A DNA stretch of 64,000 nt, taken from positions 1 through 64,000 of the forward strand of contig JBQTIU010000022.1 in the NCBI GenBank assembly GCA_052387815.1. The letters are read 5' to 3'. Source of the stretch: JBQTIU01 sp052387815 (GTDB lineage: Bacteria; Pseudomonadota; Alphaproteobacteria; CACIAM-22H2). The position numbers and the translations under genes are program-made. Below, piece by piece: positions 14,720-23,591 of the stretch; position 1 is the first letter of the stretch, and the number at the start of each line of letters is the position of its first letter. Below the pieces are notes generated by a model. The model saw only the letters and a program-made list of their open reading frames with translations. It had not been told where the DNA came from and did not search any database.

Positions 14720-15835
14720 TCAGGGCGCCATCGCGGCGCCAACGGCGCGTTTGACGTCCTCGCGCACGGTTCCCTCGCGCGGCGCGTCGGCGAGGGTGGT
14801 GAACCATGCCTCGGGCCGCGCCTCGCCGTCGTCGAAATCCCAGGCGATGGCGCGCAGGATCGCCTCGGCCTCGGGCGGCAGACGGTCGGGGGGATCGCGA
14901 AGCGGTTGAGCGTCGCCCACACGCCGGTCCAGCAGCGCGCCACCGCCCACGGGTTGTAGCCGCCGCCGCCCACGACGACGACGCTGGGCGAGGTCGCCGC
15001 CAGCGACCCGACCGCCCGCCACAGCGCGCAGTTGGACAGCGCCAGCCCGGTGAGCGGGTCGTCTGCCAGCGCGTCGGCGCCGCAGCACACGACCGTCGCC
15101 GCAGGGCGCAAGCGGGCCGCGAGCGGCAGGAACGCCTCGTCGATGACGAGCGCCATCTCGCTGTCGTTGAACCCGGCGGGCACCGGCAAGTTGCGCGCGT
15201 TGCCGCCGGCGCGCTCGGCGAGCGCGCCGGTGCCCGGCCAGCGCCCGGCCTCGTGCACCGAGACCATGAACACGCGCGGGTCGCCCGCGAAGGCCTCGGC
15301 GACGCCGTCGCAGTGATGGCCGTCGATATCCGCGTAAAAGATTCGGTCCCGGCCCACATCTAGGAATGCCGCGATGGCCAGCACCGGGGGCGTTGAAGTA
15401 GCAGAAGCCGCTCGCTTGCGCGCGCTTGGCATGGTGCATGCCCCCGGCGGGGTGGTAGGCGACGCCGCCCTCGACCACCAGCTCGGCGGCGCGGATCGAG
15501 CCGTCGCAGGCCGTGGCGGCGCGCTCGTACATCGAGGCAAACCATGGGTTCTCGAAGGTGCCGAGCTCGTAGCGCGCGCGGTCATCGAGGCGCACGCCCT
15601 TGTCGTCCTGGGCCCGCCGCACGGCGGCGATGTAGTCCCGGTCGTGGAAGCGCGCCAGCTCGTCCGCGCTCGCCAGCGGGCAGTCGACGTAAGTCCCCGG
15701 GCCAAGCCAGCCCAGTCGCGTCGCGAGGTCGATCACCGTGCCGACCCGGGGAATGCCCAACGGATGGCCAGGCGGATAGCCGCGGTCGCGGAATATCCTG
15801 CCGCCGAGGAAGAACGCGCTCATGATCGCGACCAT
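14720..15835 (-). pseudogene. Histone-deacetylase/AcuC-family deacetylase, two frameshifts
   Basis: Three frame segments together give a complete zinc-dependent deacetylase of the HDAC/AcuC/AphA family. Part 1 (15835 to about 15385) ends HPAGGMHHAKRAQASGFCYF. Part 2, in another frame, holds FYADIDGHHCDGVAEAF, VVCCGADALADDPLTG and VVVGGGGYNPWAVARCW. Part 3 returns to the first frame for RLPPEAEAILRAIAWDF and the C-terminus. The shifts lie in C-runs: one extra C near 15386 and one missing C at 14888-14893. Either this is a young pseudogene or both are homopolymer sequencing errors; an intact protein of about 370 residues would result from correction. The family removes acetyl groups from small molecules or proteins. 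Confidence 0.8.
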
Positions 15836-16007
15836 GGCCCACGAGTCGGGTAAACTCCAGCGGCCACAGGAACGGCCTCGCGCCGCGCCTCGTCCCGGCG
15901 GGGTTGCGGCGCTACCTGCCGGCGGCGCGCCGCTAGTCGCGCCGCCGGATCATCGCCAGCCGGGCAACGCGCTCGAGGGACGACCGGGCTTGGTTTTTAT
16001 CCTGAAA

Positions 16008-16021
16008 TGGATCAAGATCAA
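16008..16021. promoter_or_regulatory. FNR/FixK-like box upstream of fccAB
   Basis: TGGATCAAGATCAA matches the consensus TTGAT-N4-ATCAA of the FNR/FixK family at nine of ten positions. It ends 48 nt before the fccA start. It fits oxygen-responsive control of sulfide oxidation, but a single site with one mismatch can occur by chance. The rest of the 15836-16069 gap shows no gene I can recognise. Confidence 0.4.
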
Positions 16022-16069
16022 GAGGGTCCTTCACGGGAGCCCATGACACCACAGGGAGGCAAGATCATT

Positions 16070-16378
16070 ATGCATCGTCGCATTGCGGGCGCGGTGGCGG
16101 CCGCGCTGCTGGTCGCCTTCGCCGCCCCCGGCGCCCAAGCGCAGAATGCCGATCCCCAGCTGTTGACCATCAGTTGCGCGGGCTGCCATGGCCCGGGCGG
16201 GAAGAGCCCCGGCCCGATGCCGGCGCTCAACGGCCGCAGCGCCCAGTCGCTCGCCGAGCTGATGCGCGCCTTCCGCGCCGACCAGCGACCAGCGACGGTC
16301 ATGAACCGTATCGCCAAGGGCTACAGCGACGCCGAGATCGACGCGGTGGCCCGCGAAATCGCCACTGCCTGGAAGTGA
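16070..16378 (+). CDS. fccA: Mono-haem cytochrome c, flavocytochrome c sulfide dehydrogenase subunit
   Basis: The 102-residue product has a signal peptide (to AQAQ, residue 25) and one CAGCH haem site (36-40), with a likely axial Met later in the chain. It is a short class-I cytochrome like the haem subunit that partners FccB. AGGGAGG lies about 10 nt before ATG 16070. fccB begins 11 bp after its stop, so they form an operon. FccAB oxidises sulfide to sulfur or polysulfide in the periplasm and reduces cytochrome c. Confidence 0.85.
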   Translation: MHRRIAGAVAAALLVAFAAPGAQAQNADPQLLTISCAGCHGPGGKSPGPMPALNGRSAQSLAELMRAFRADQRPATVMNRIAKGYSDAEIDAVAREIATAWK

Positions 16379-16389
16379 GGAGGCGACCC

Positions 16390-17685
16390 ATGACCACCAA
16401 GCTTTCCCGCCGCGGGTTCAACCGGCTCGTTGGCCTGGCCGCCGCCTCCTCCGCGCTCGGCCTGTCGGCCTGCGCCACCACCGAGGCCCAGGCCAAGGGC
16501 CGGGCGGTCGTCATCGGTGGCGGCTTCGGCGGCGCCACGGCCGCTAAATACATCCGGTTGTTGGACCCGGGCGTCCAGGTGACGCTGGTCGAGCCGAGCC
16601 GGACCTTCCTCACCTGCCCGTTCAGCAATTACGTGCTGGCGGGGTTCAAGACCATGGCCAACATCACCCACGACTACAACGCGCTCTCGACCACGCACGG
16701 CGTCCAGGTGGTCCACGAGACGGCGGTTGCGATCGATCCGGCGGCGCGCATCGTGCGCCTCGCCTCGGGCGCGAGCCTGCCTTACGACCGCCTAGTCGTT
16801 TCGCCCGGCATCGACTTCCGGTGGGGCGCGATCGAGGGCTATGTCGAGACCGCGGCCGAGGTCATGCCGCACGCCTGGAAGGCCGGGCCGCAGACGGTCC
16901 TCCTGCGCCGCCAGCTCGAGGCGATGCCCGATGGCGGCCTGGTCATCATCGCGGCGCCGGCCAACCCGTTCCGCTGTCCGCCGGGCCCTTACGAGCGCGC
17001 GGCGATGATCGCCCACTATCTCAAATCGGCGAAGCCGCGCTCCAAGATCCTGGTGCTCGACGCCAAGGACATGTTTTCCAAGCAGGGCCTGTTCCAGGAC
17101 GGCTGGAAGGCGGTCTACGGCGACATGATCGAGTGGGTGGCGCTGGGCAAGGACGGCAAGGTGACGCAAGCGATCCCGGCCGAGATGACGCTGGTCAGCG
17201 AGTTCGGGCAGCGGCACAAGGGCGCGGTGGTCAACGTCATCCCACCGCAATGGGCGGGCGCGATCGCGCGCCAGGCCGGGCTTGCCAACCAGACCGGCTG
17301 GTGCCCGGTCGACCCGGTGACCTTCGAATCGGCGATCCACAAGAACGTCCACGTCATCGGCGATGCTTCGCTCGCCGGCGCCATGCCCAAATCGGGCTTC
17401 GCGGCCAACAGCCAGGGCAAGGTGGCGGCGATGGCGGTCGTGAACGCGATCAACGGCCGGCCGACCGCGGCGCCGACCTACGTCAATACCTGCTACAGCC
17501 TGATCACGCCCGATTACGGCATTTCGGTCGCCGACGTCTACCGCGTGACGGCACAGGGCATCGTCACCACCCCGGGTGCGGGCGGCGTGAGTCCGCGCCA
17601 AGCCGATGCCGCGTTCCGGGCCGCCGAGGCGCGCTATGCCGAAGGCTGGTATGCGGCGATGGGGCAGGACATCTGGGACGCCTGA
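16390..17685 (+). CDS. fccB: FccB, flavoprotein of sulfide dehydrogenase
   Basis: The 431-residue protein has a TAT signal (LSRRGFNRLVGLAAASSALG), a FAD-binding VVIGGGFGGATAA (residues 40-52) and a second GD motif (HVIGDAS, about 321-327). C76 (FLTCPFSNYV) matches the cysteine that binds FAD covalently in FccB. C196 (FRCPPGPYE) and C368 (NTCYSLI) have the spacing of the catalytic disulfide. All three functional cysteines are therefore present, unlike in SoxF at 5094-6401. It is cotranscribed with fccA. Confidence 0.93.
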   Translation: MTTKLSRRGFNRLVGLAAASSALGLSACATTEAQAKGRAVVIGGGFGGATAAKYIRLLDPGVQVTLVEPSRTFLTCPFSNYVLAGFKTMANITHDYNALSTTHGVQVVHETAVAIDPAARIVRLASGASLPYDRLVVSPGIDFRWGAIEGYVETAAEVMPHAWKAGPQTVLLRRQLEAMPDGGLVIIAAPANPFRCPPGPYERAAMIAHYLKSAKPRSKILVLDAKDMFSKQGLFQDGWKAVYGDMIEWVALGKDGKVTQAIPAEMTLVSEFGQRHKGAVVNVIPPQWAGAIARQAGLANQTGWCPVDPVTFESAIHKNVHVIGDASLAGAMPKSGFAANSQGKVAAMAVVNAINGRPTAAPTYVNTCYSLITPDYGISVADVYRVTAQGIVTTPGAGGVSPRQADAAFRAAEARYAEGWYAAMGQDIWDA

Positions 17686-17730
17686 GCGAGGGCCGCCGCC
17701 GCGACAAACGATCACCGGGAGGCTCAGCGC

Positions 17731-18594
17731 ATGGACCAAAGGATCATCGCGCTTTACGACGAGTACACGCACAAGCCGCTCGCGCGCCGCTTGTTCCTGC
17801 GCCGCCTGGCGGCGCTCGCGGGCGGCCCCGCCGCCGCAGCGGCGCTGCTGCCATTCCTCGAAAACAACTACGCGCGGGCCGCGATCGTTGCCGACACCGA
17901 CCCCCGGCTCGACGTCGAGGACATGTCGTACAAGGGAACCCCGGGGCAGATCCACGGCTATGCGGCGAAGCCCAAGGGCGCGGGGAGGCTGCCCGCGGTC
18001 GTCGTCATCCACGAGAACCGGGGGCTCAATCCCTATATCAAGGACGTGGCGCGGCGCGTGGCGCTTGCGGGATTCGTCGCCATCGCCCCGGACCTCCTGT
18101 CGCCGTTCGGCGGCACGCCCCGCGACCCCGAGCATGCGGCTAGAGCGCTCCGTGAGATGGGGCCAACGATGCCGAGCAACAACCTCGTCGCGGCGGTGCG
18201 CTATGCGAAGGAGCGGCCCGACGCGACGGGCAAGGTGGGATGCGTCGGCTTTTGCTGGGGCGGCGGCATGGCGAACCAGCTCGCGATCGACGCCGGGACC
18301 GACCTCGCGGCGGGCGTGTCGTTCTACGGCCCAACGCCCGCGCCCACCGAGGTTCCCTATATGAAGGCGCGCATGCTGCTGCACTACGCGGGCCTCGACG
18401 CCCGGATCAACGGGGGCGTTCCCGGCTATGAAAAGGCCCTCAAGGCGGCGGGCGTGGCCTACACGCTCCACATGTACGAGGGCGTCAACCACGCTTTCCA
18501 CAACGACACCGGGGGCGCCCGCTACAACCAGGAGGCGGCGGAGCTCGCCTGGCGGCGGACGATCGAGTTCCTGAAGGGCGCGCTTGCCGAGTGA
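17731..18594 (+). CDS. Dienelactone-hydrolase-family protein, exported
   Basis: The 287-residue protein has an N-terminal RR-rich leader (LARRLFLRRLAALAGG) that may be a TAT signal. A dienelactone hydrolase domain follows: strand VVVIHENRGLNPYIKDVARR, nucleophile elbow GFCWGGG with catalytic Cys175, and the His in GVNHAFHND. Such exported DLH proteins are common and their substrate is usually unknown. A GGGAGGCTCAGC site precedes ATG 17731. It follows fccB by 45 bp on the same strand and may belong to the same transcript. The other hydrolase beside sox genes (10639-11472) uses Ser instead of Cys. Confidence 0.85.
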   Translation: MDQRIIALYDEYTHKPLARRLFLRRLAALAGGPAAAAALLPFLENNYARAAIVADTDPRLDVEDMSYKGTPGQIHGYAAKPKGAGRLPAVVVIHENRGLNPYIKDVARRVALAGFVAIAPDLLSPFGGTPRDPEHAARALREMGPTMPSNNLVAAVRYAKERPDATGKVGCVGFCWGGGMANQLAIDAGTDLAAGVSFYGPTPAPTEVPYMKARMLLHYAGLDARINGGVPGYEKALKAAGVAYTLHMYEGVNHAFHNDTGGARYNQEAAELAWRRTIEFLKGALAE

Positions 18595-18618
18595 GCGCGC
18601 GTGGGCGCGCGGCCCTCG

Positions 18619-19026
18619 CTATCCGCTCGATCGGCTCACGAGCTCGAACTCGTCGAGCTTCGCGGCTTCGCGATCGAACGTTCCGGTGACCTCGCACGCG
18701 TGGCGATGATTCGAAAGGCCGATGAGCGCATCCGCGAAATCCATCTCGCCCACCTGGTAGCGCTGCGCCGCAACTCGCACAAGATCAGCGTCCTCCAGTG
18801 CAAGCCGATCGTGGCGCAGCAGATGGTCAATCGCCAGCGCGACGCGTGATCGGTCGATTCGTTGAACGCGTTCCAATGTCCATATGACCTCGCAGAGCAC
18901 GACCCGGTTGACAAAACAGGGTTCCGCCCGGGTTTCGCGGGCCAGGTACCGCTCGGCCTGGTCCGCCTGCTCCCGGTCATCGTCGAGCAGCAGCCGCAAG
19001 AGAATGTTCGTGTCGATGCCCTTCAC
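18619..19026 (-). CDS. vapC: VapC-type PIN-domain toxin
   Basis: The 135-residue protein is a PIN-domain ribonuclease. The acidic metal-binding residues are visible: D5 (GIDTNILLRLL), E46 (LCEVIWTL), D99 (MDFADALI) and D118 (TFDREA). VapC toxins cleave tRNA or rRNA when not held by their antitoxin. The ATG at 19026 overlaps the stop of the antitoxin gene by four bases (ATGA), so translation is coupled. A small GC hairpin (GCGCGC at 18595-18600 and 18605-18610) lies in the convergent gap with the hydrolase gene. Confidence 0.9.
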   Translation of the reverse strand: MKGIDTNILLRLLLDDDREQADQAERYLARETRAEPCFVNRVVLCEVIWTLERVQRIDRSRVALAIDHLLRHDRLALEDADLVRVAAQRYQVGEMDFADALIGLSNHRHACEVTGTFDREAAKLDEFELVSRSSG

Positions 19027-19316
19027 GCCGAGCGCCGCGGACGCTTGGACTTGCGATAACCCAGCCCACGCATGACGTCTTTCGCCACCGCCTTCTTCAT
19101 GGCTTCGTCCATCTCTTCCATCGACAGCTTCCGCCTGCCTGGCCGCGCGAGAAGGCCCTTGAGGCTCGAGATATCGTCGTCCACGGGGCGCAGAACGGCG
19201 CGGTCATCGCTTTCGACGGTGAACTCCATCCGCGCGCCCGTCTTAAGGCGCAGCCGCTCGCGGACCTCCTTGGGGATCGTCGTCTGGCCCTTGCTGGTGA
19301 GGGTCGCGTAGGGCAT
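19023..19316 (-). CDS. vapB: AbrB/SpoVT-type antitoxin (VapB)
   Basis: The 97-residue protein begins with an AbrB swapped-hairpin DNA-binding domain (ATLTSKGQTTIPKEVRERL). Its C-terminal tail is rich in charged residues (DISSLKGLLARPGRRKLSME) and would wrap the toxin. It is the first gene of a vapBC operon and overlaps vapC by 4 bp. It very probably represses its own promoter through the repeats just upstream. Confidence 0.9.
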   Translation of the reverse strand: MPYATLTSKGQTTIPKEVRERLRLKTGARMEFTVESDDRAVLRPVDDDISSLKGLLARPGRRKLSMEEMDEAMKKAVAKDVMRGLGYRKSKRPRRSA

Positions 19317-19323
19317 CGATGTG

Positions 19324-19350
19324 TTCCTTACGTTTTGGGAACTTCCTTAC
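19324..19350 (-). promoter_or_regulatory. Direct-repeat operator candidate of vapBC
   Basis: GTAAGGAA occurs twice in direct orientation on the minus strand (19331-19324 and 19350-19343), 19 bp apart, immediately upstream of the vapB start. Two turns of helix between repeats suit an AbrB-type antitoxin dimer pair. The function is inferred from position only. Confidence 0.4.
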
Positions 19351-19387
19351 ATTACGGCAAGGACCGCCCGCGGCGCAAGGCCCGCGC

Positions 19388-20200
19388 CTAACCCCCTACC
19401 TTCGCCAGCACGTCGGCCTTGAGGAACCGCTCGACCACCAGCATGAAGCCGATCGAGGGGACGAGCAGAATGAGGGCGGTGATCGACGAGATCTGGTAGT
19501 TGCCGCCCATGCTGGCGAGGAACATTAGGAGCGGCAGGGTCGTCACCTCGGGCGCGCCGACGAAGAACGAGCCGGTGAACTCGTCGAGCGATTCGAGGAA
19601 CACGAAGATCGAGCTGGCGATGATGCCGGGCGCGGCGAGCGGCAGGGTCACGGTAGCGAAGGTCCGCAGCGCCGAGGCGCCGAGGTTGCGCGCCGCCTGC
19701 TCGAGCTCGGGATCGACGGCGGCGAAGGCGGCGGTGGTGATCCATACCGCGAAGACGAGGCCGTGGACGGTGTGGACGAGCACGACGCCCGCGACCGTGC
19801 CGTTGAGGCCGAACTCGTAGAAGACGCGCGCGATGTTCATATAGATCGGCAGGCTCGGAAACGCCTGCGGCAAGAGGAAGGCGAGCATGAACAGCGCCCG
19901 CCAGGGCAGCCGCCCGCGCGCCAGCGCCAGACCCGCCGGCACCGAGACCGCCAGACAGAGGGCGACCGTCAAAAGCGCGATCCAGATGCTGACCGACAGC
20001 GATTCCATCGCGCGGCCGGTCGGCCGGAAGACGTGCTCCCACCACCGGAAGCCCCATTGCGAGGGCAGCTTGTGGGGGAAGTACCACGCCTCGGCGAGCG
20101 ACCACAGCACGAGGTTGGCGAGCGGCCCGAAGATTGCGAAGGCGATGAGGCCGAGCACGATCCCGCGCGCCAGCCACCCCCAAGCGGAGGCGCCGGTCAT
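19388..20200 (-). CDS. ABC permease (PotC/2-AEP/iron type), second membrane subunit
   Basis: The 270-residue protein has six predicted membrane helices and the permease EAA loop (ELEQAARNLGASALRTFATV, about residues 180-200). It belongs to the binding-protein-dependent permeases for spermidine/putrescine, iron(III) or phosphonates. It overlaps the preceding permease by 4 bp and is the last of four genes: ATPase, binding protein, permease, permease. The substrate cannot be fixed from the sequence. Confidence 0.88.
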   Translation of the reverse strand: MTGASAWGWLARGIVLGLIAFAIFGPLANLVLWSLAEAWYFPHKLPSQWGFRWWEHVFRPTGRAMESLSVSIWIALLTVALCLAVSVPAGLALARGRLPWRALFMLAFLLPQAFPSLPIYMNIARVFYEFGLNGTVAGVVLVHTVHGLVFAVWITTAAFAAVDPELEQAARNLGASALRTFATVTLPLAAPGIIASSIFVFLESLDEFTGSFFVGAPEVTTLPLLMFLASMGGNYQISSITALILLVPSIGFMLVVERFLKADVLAKVGG

Positions 20201-21030
20201 GCGCCGCTCCTCTCGCGCACGCCCTGGCGCAGATAGATCCAGGCGGCGGCGGCGGTCACCACGTACGAGATGAAGCCCAGCGCGTTGGCCACCCCGTAGT
20301 CACCGAAGGCGTTGATGCGATAGGCCATATCGACGGTGATCATGGTCGGCGTGCCGCCGCTGATCATCAGCGGCACCGACAACACCGACATCATGGTGAC
20401 GAAGGACAGGATCAACCCGACGACAAGGGTCGGGCGGATCTGCGGGACGACGATCTCGAAGAGGATGCGCAAGGGCGAGGCGCCGAGATTGCGCGCCGCC
20501 TCGATGGTGGCGCGGTCGAGCGAGGCCATGGCGCCGGAAACCATCAGGGCGACGAACGGCGTCTGCTTCCACACGAAGGTGATGATGATGCCCCGCCAGT
20601 CGAGGAAGCTCTGGGTGTCGGCGATGTCGATGAGGTCGAGCGAGACCAGCGTATTGTTCATGAGCCCGTTCTTGGCGAGGAAGGTGCGCATGCACTGGGC
20701 GGCGACGATGAACGGGACGAACAGCGGCCAGCGATAGAGCCACGACAGGATGGCAATCGCGGTCCGGTTGCCGCCGAGCGTGAGGTATCCGCCGATGGCG
20801 ATTGCGGCCAGCCCGATCAACGTGGAGGAGGAGGCGACGATGATCAGTGTGAAGATGATGTCGCGCGAGTAGAGCTCGTAGGACTTGCCGAAATTGTCGA
20901 GGGTGAAGCCGCCGCTGCGCGCCTCGAACGCGCTTATGAGCGAGAAGCCGAGCGGAAAGATGAACAGCGCCAGCACCACGACGAGGGCCGGCGCGACGAG
21001 CGCGAGCGAGAGGGCGCGCGAGTGCTCCAT
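20197..21030 (-). CDS. ABC permease (PotB type), first membrane subunit
   Basis: The 277-residue protein has six transmembrane stretches (for example LALVAPALVVVLALFIFPLG near the N-terminus) and the EAA motif (TIEAARNLGASPLRILFEIV, about 187-206). ATG 21030 marks the start of homology, although no strong ribosome-binding site is seen and the frame is open upstream. It shares a 4-bp ATGA-type overlap with the second permease, so the two are translated together as a heterodimer. Confidence 0.85.
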   Translation of the reverse strand: MEHSRALSLALVAPALVVVLALFIFPLGFSLISAFEARSGGFTLDNFGKSYELYSRDIIFTLIIVASSSTLIGLAAIAIGGYLTLGGNRTAIAILSWLYRWPLFVPFIVAAQCMRTFLAKNGLMNNTLVSLDLIDIADTQSFLDWRGIIITFVWKQTPFVALMVSGAMASLDRATIEAARNLGASPLRILFEIVVPQIRPTLVVGLILSFVTMMSVLSVPLMISGGTPTMITVDMAYRINAFGDYGVANALGFISYVVTAAAAWIYLRQGVRERSGA

Positions 21031-21127
21031 CGCCGCGCGCGGTTCATGCGCCCCCGCTCGCTCGCCGGATGCGCCGCGGGCGAGCGGGGGTCGTTCTCCA
21101 GGTTCCGGCGATCGCCGCCGGCGCGCT

Positions 21128-22285
21128 TCAGTTGGCGACCTGGCGTTCGTAGGCTTCCAGGATCTCGCGGAAATACTCGCCGATCGGCATCGGCTTGCCC
21201 TTGGCCGCCAGGTCGTGCGGCGAGACGTCCTTGAACAGCTTGTCCCACACCGCCTTTTCGAGATGCACCTCGACGTGCTGGGCATCGATGCCGGGGTACC
21301 AGTTAAAGCGCTTGACGATGCCTTCGGCCTGGATCGCGGGGCTGGTCGCGAACTCGACGAATTGCCGCGCGGCAGGCGCGTTGGCCGCCTTGCTCGGGAT
21401 GACGTAGTACATCGGCTGGCCCGGCAGGCCCGGCGAGATGAGTTGGAGACGGACGGTGGGCGCCATCCGGCCCTCCGCCTGCCAGGTGTAGAACATGTCG
21501 ACCCACACCGGGCCCATCGCGATCTCGCCGCGGTTCAGCATGTCGAGCGTGCCGGCGTTGCCGGGCGTGAGCACGACGTTGGTGTTGAACTCCTTGAGCT
21601 TGGCGAGCGCCGGGGCCCAGGTGGCCTTGAGGTTGGGGTCGTACGGGCCTTCCATGAGCTGCTGCGGGTTGGGCGAGTGGGCGTAGACCCAGCCGAACAG
21701 GAAAGCTACGCCCGACATCCCGCCCTTGATGCCGTTATAGCCGAACTTCTTGGGGTTGGCCTTCACCCACGCCGCCAGCTCGTCGTAGCTCTTGGGCGGG
21801 CTGGCGATCAGCGTCGGGTTGTAGGCGATCGCCGTCTGGCTGTGGAACATCGGGAGGACGAAGCCGTCCACATTGGCGCCGAGCGAGTTCTTGGCCGTAT
21901 CCCGCGACACCAGGGCGCCGGTCTTGATATTGGGCCGGTAGCGTTCGAGCAGGCCTTCCTGCACCATCTGGCCGGCCATGCGCTGGTGGACGACGGCAAC
22001 GTCAACGTCCCATTGCGGGGCGTTCGCCTTTTTCTGCGCGTCCAGGCGCTCCCAGATCTTCTGCGAGCCGGTGTCGCCAGGCCCCGTGCCGACCGCGCGC
22101 ACGCGCACGCCGGGGTTGTCCTTCTCGAATCGGGGCCCGAGGAAATCGGTGACGTAGTCGACCATGTTCTGGTCGCCGGCGGTCATGACGTTGAGCGTGA
22201 CGCGCTGCTGGGCGCCGGCATCCGCGGCAAGAGCGAGCGCGAAGCCGGAGGCGAGCAGCGTTGGCAAGAGGACGGATTTACGCAT
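21128..22285 (-). CDS. ABC extracellular solute-binding protein (family 1)
   Basis: The 385-residue protein has a signal peptide (MRKSVLLPTLLASGFALALA, cleaved near DAGAQQ) and a periplasmic-binding-protein fold (LNVMTAGDQNMVDYVTDFLG, TPGNAGTLDMLNRGEIAMG). This type serves polyamine, iron, thiamine or phosphonate importers. An AGGAGGAACTTCGAC site lies before ATG 22285. It lies between the ATPase gene and the permease genes of the same operon. Confidence 0.87.
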   Translation of the reverse strand: MRKSVLLPTLLASGFALALAADAGAQQRVTLNVMTAGDQNMVDYVTDFLGPRFEKDNPGVRVRAVGTGPGDTGSQKIWERLDAQKKANAPQWDVDVAVVHQRMAGQMVQEGLLERYRPNIKTGALVSRDTAKNSLGANVDGFVLPMFHSQTAIAYNPTLIASPPKSYDELAAWVKANPKKFGYNGIKGGMSGVAFLFGWVYAHSPNPQQLMEGPYDPNLKATWAPALAKLKEFNTNVVLTPGNAGTLDMLNRGEIAMGPVWVDMFYTWQAEGRMAPTVRLQLISPGLPGQPMYYVIPSKAANAPAARQFVEFATSPAIQAEGIVKRFNWYPGIDAQHVEVHLEKAVWDKLFKDVSPHDLAAKGKPMPIGEYFREILEAYERQVAN

Positions 22286-22353
22286 GTCGAAGTTCCTCCT
22301 GGTTGGGCGTCGGGGTGCGGCGATCCGGGCAGTCCCCGCGCGGTTTTTGTGTC

Positions 22354-23445
22354 CTACCCTCCATTTGGGCTCGCCGGGTAGAGATGGAGCGCAGCGGATT
22401 TGAGCCGGACGCCGATCTCGGCGCCGACGGCGAACCGCCGCTCGTCATCGACCATGAATTGCCGGTCGCCCACGCTGACCGCGTAGCGCCAGAAGCCGCC
22501 GGGATACGAGGTCTGGGCGATGCGGCCCTTGAGCACGAGGTCGCCGCTCGCCGCGGCCTCGCCGATCGCCTCGGGCGGGATCAGGCGGGCGGTCTCGCTG
22601 CGGAAATAGGCATCGACCGGGCCCGGCGCGACGGCGCCGTCGGGCGCCAGGCGGGCCGGGCTGTTGTAGGGGCCGGGCTCGATCGCGATGCCGCCGTTGG
22701 CCGCCCGCGCCGACAGACGGATGGAATTCGCGGCGCCCATGAACGCGGCGACGAAGGGCGAGACCGGGCGATTGTAAACCTCCTCCGGCGCGCCCACCTG
22801 GGCGATGGTGCCGGCGTCGAGGATGACGAGACGGTCGGCCATCACCATCGCTTCCTCGCGGTCGTGGGTGACGTGGATGGTGGTGATGGCGAGCGACTGC
22901 TGCAGGGCCTTGATCTCGTGGCGCACCTCCTCGCGGATGCGCGCATCGAGGTTCGACAGCGGCTCGTCGAGCAGCAGGATCTGCGGGTTGATGGCCAGCG
23001 CCCGGCCGAGCGCCACGCGCTGGCGCTGGCCGCCGGATAGCTGCGTGACCATGCGCGCGCCCAAGCCCTCAAGCTTGAGCATGGCGAGGATCTCGTCGAC
23101 CCGCCGGCCGATCGCCGCCCGCTTATGCGCGCGCAGGCGCAGGCCGTAGCCGATGTTCTGCGCCGCGCTCATGTGCGGCCACAGGGCGTAGGACTGGAAG
23201 ACCATCGCCATCTCGCGCTTGTCGGGGGGCGCGGTGGTGATGTCGCGGCCGGCCACCCGGATGGCCCCCGCGGCCACCGGGACGAATCCCGAAATCGCGC
23301 GCAAGAGCGTCGTCTTGCCGCAGCCCGAGGAGCCGAGCAGGGCCACGAACTCGCCGCGCGCCACGGACAGCGACACGTCTTTCAAGACCTTGACGCGGCC
23401 GTAATTGACTTCGAGCGCCTCGACGTCGAGCGCGGCTGCCGCCAT
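22354..23445 (-). CDS. ABC importer ATPase (PotA/FbpC type)
   Basis: The 363-residue protein has all nucleotide-binding motifs: Walker A GSSGCGKTT (residues 38-46), signature LSGGQRQRVALGRA, Walker B LLLDEPLSNLDAR and the switch histidine in IHVTHDREEA. A C-terminal TOBE-like domain follows (about 240-360). It is the first gene of the leftward importer operon and is divergent from the SDR gene at 23592. Confidence 0.92.
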   Translation of the reverse strand: MAAAALDVEALEVNYGRVKVLKDVSLSVARGEFVALLGSSGCGKTTLLRAISGFVPVAAGAIRVAGRDITTAPPDKREMAMVFQSYALWPHMSAAQNIGYGLRLRAHKRAAIGRRVDEILAMLKLEGLGARMVTQLSGGQRQRVALGRALAINPQILLLDEPLSNLDARIREEVRHEIKALQQSLAITTIHVTHDREEAMVMADRLVILDAGTIAQVGAPEEVYNRPVSPFVAAFMGAANSIRLSARAANGGIAIEPGPYNSPARLAPDGAVAPGPVDAYFRSETARLIPPEAIGEAAASGDLVLKGRIAQTSYPGGFWRYAVSVGDRQFMVDDERRFAVGAEIGVRLKSAALHLYPASPNGG

Positions 23446-23591
23446 CCGAACCGTACCTCCGGGCCGGCCAAGCTTTCCGTACCCCCTATTCTAGCGGACC
23501 GGCCCCGCAAATACAAAACGCTGGCGGCTCGGGCGCCTCCTCCCCAATAATGGGTTCCAAGGCGCGACGGCGGCAAAGCCAAGGAGGAGCC

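Noticed and set aside
18595..18610. GCGCGC-GTGG-GCGCGC stem between the hydrolase and vapC genes as terminator
   Set aside because: The stem is short and of alternating GC, with no T-run; such sequence is frequent by chance at this GC content.
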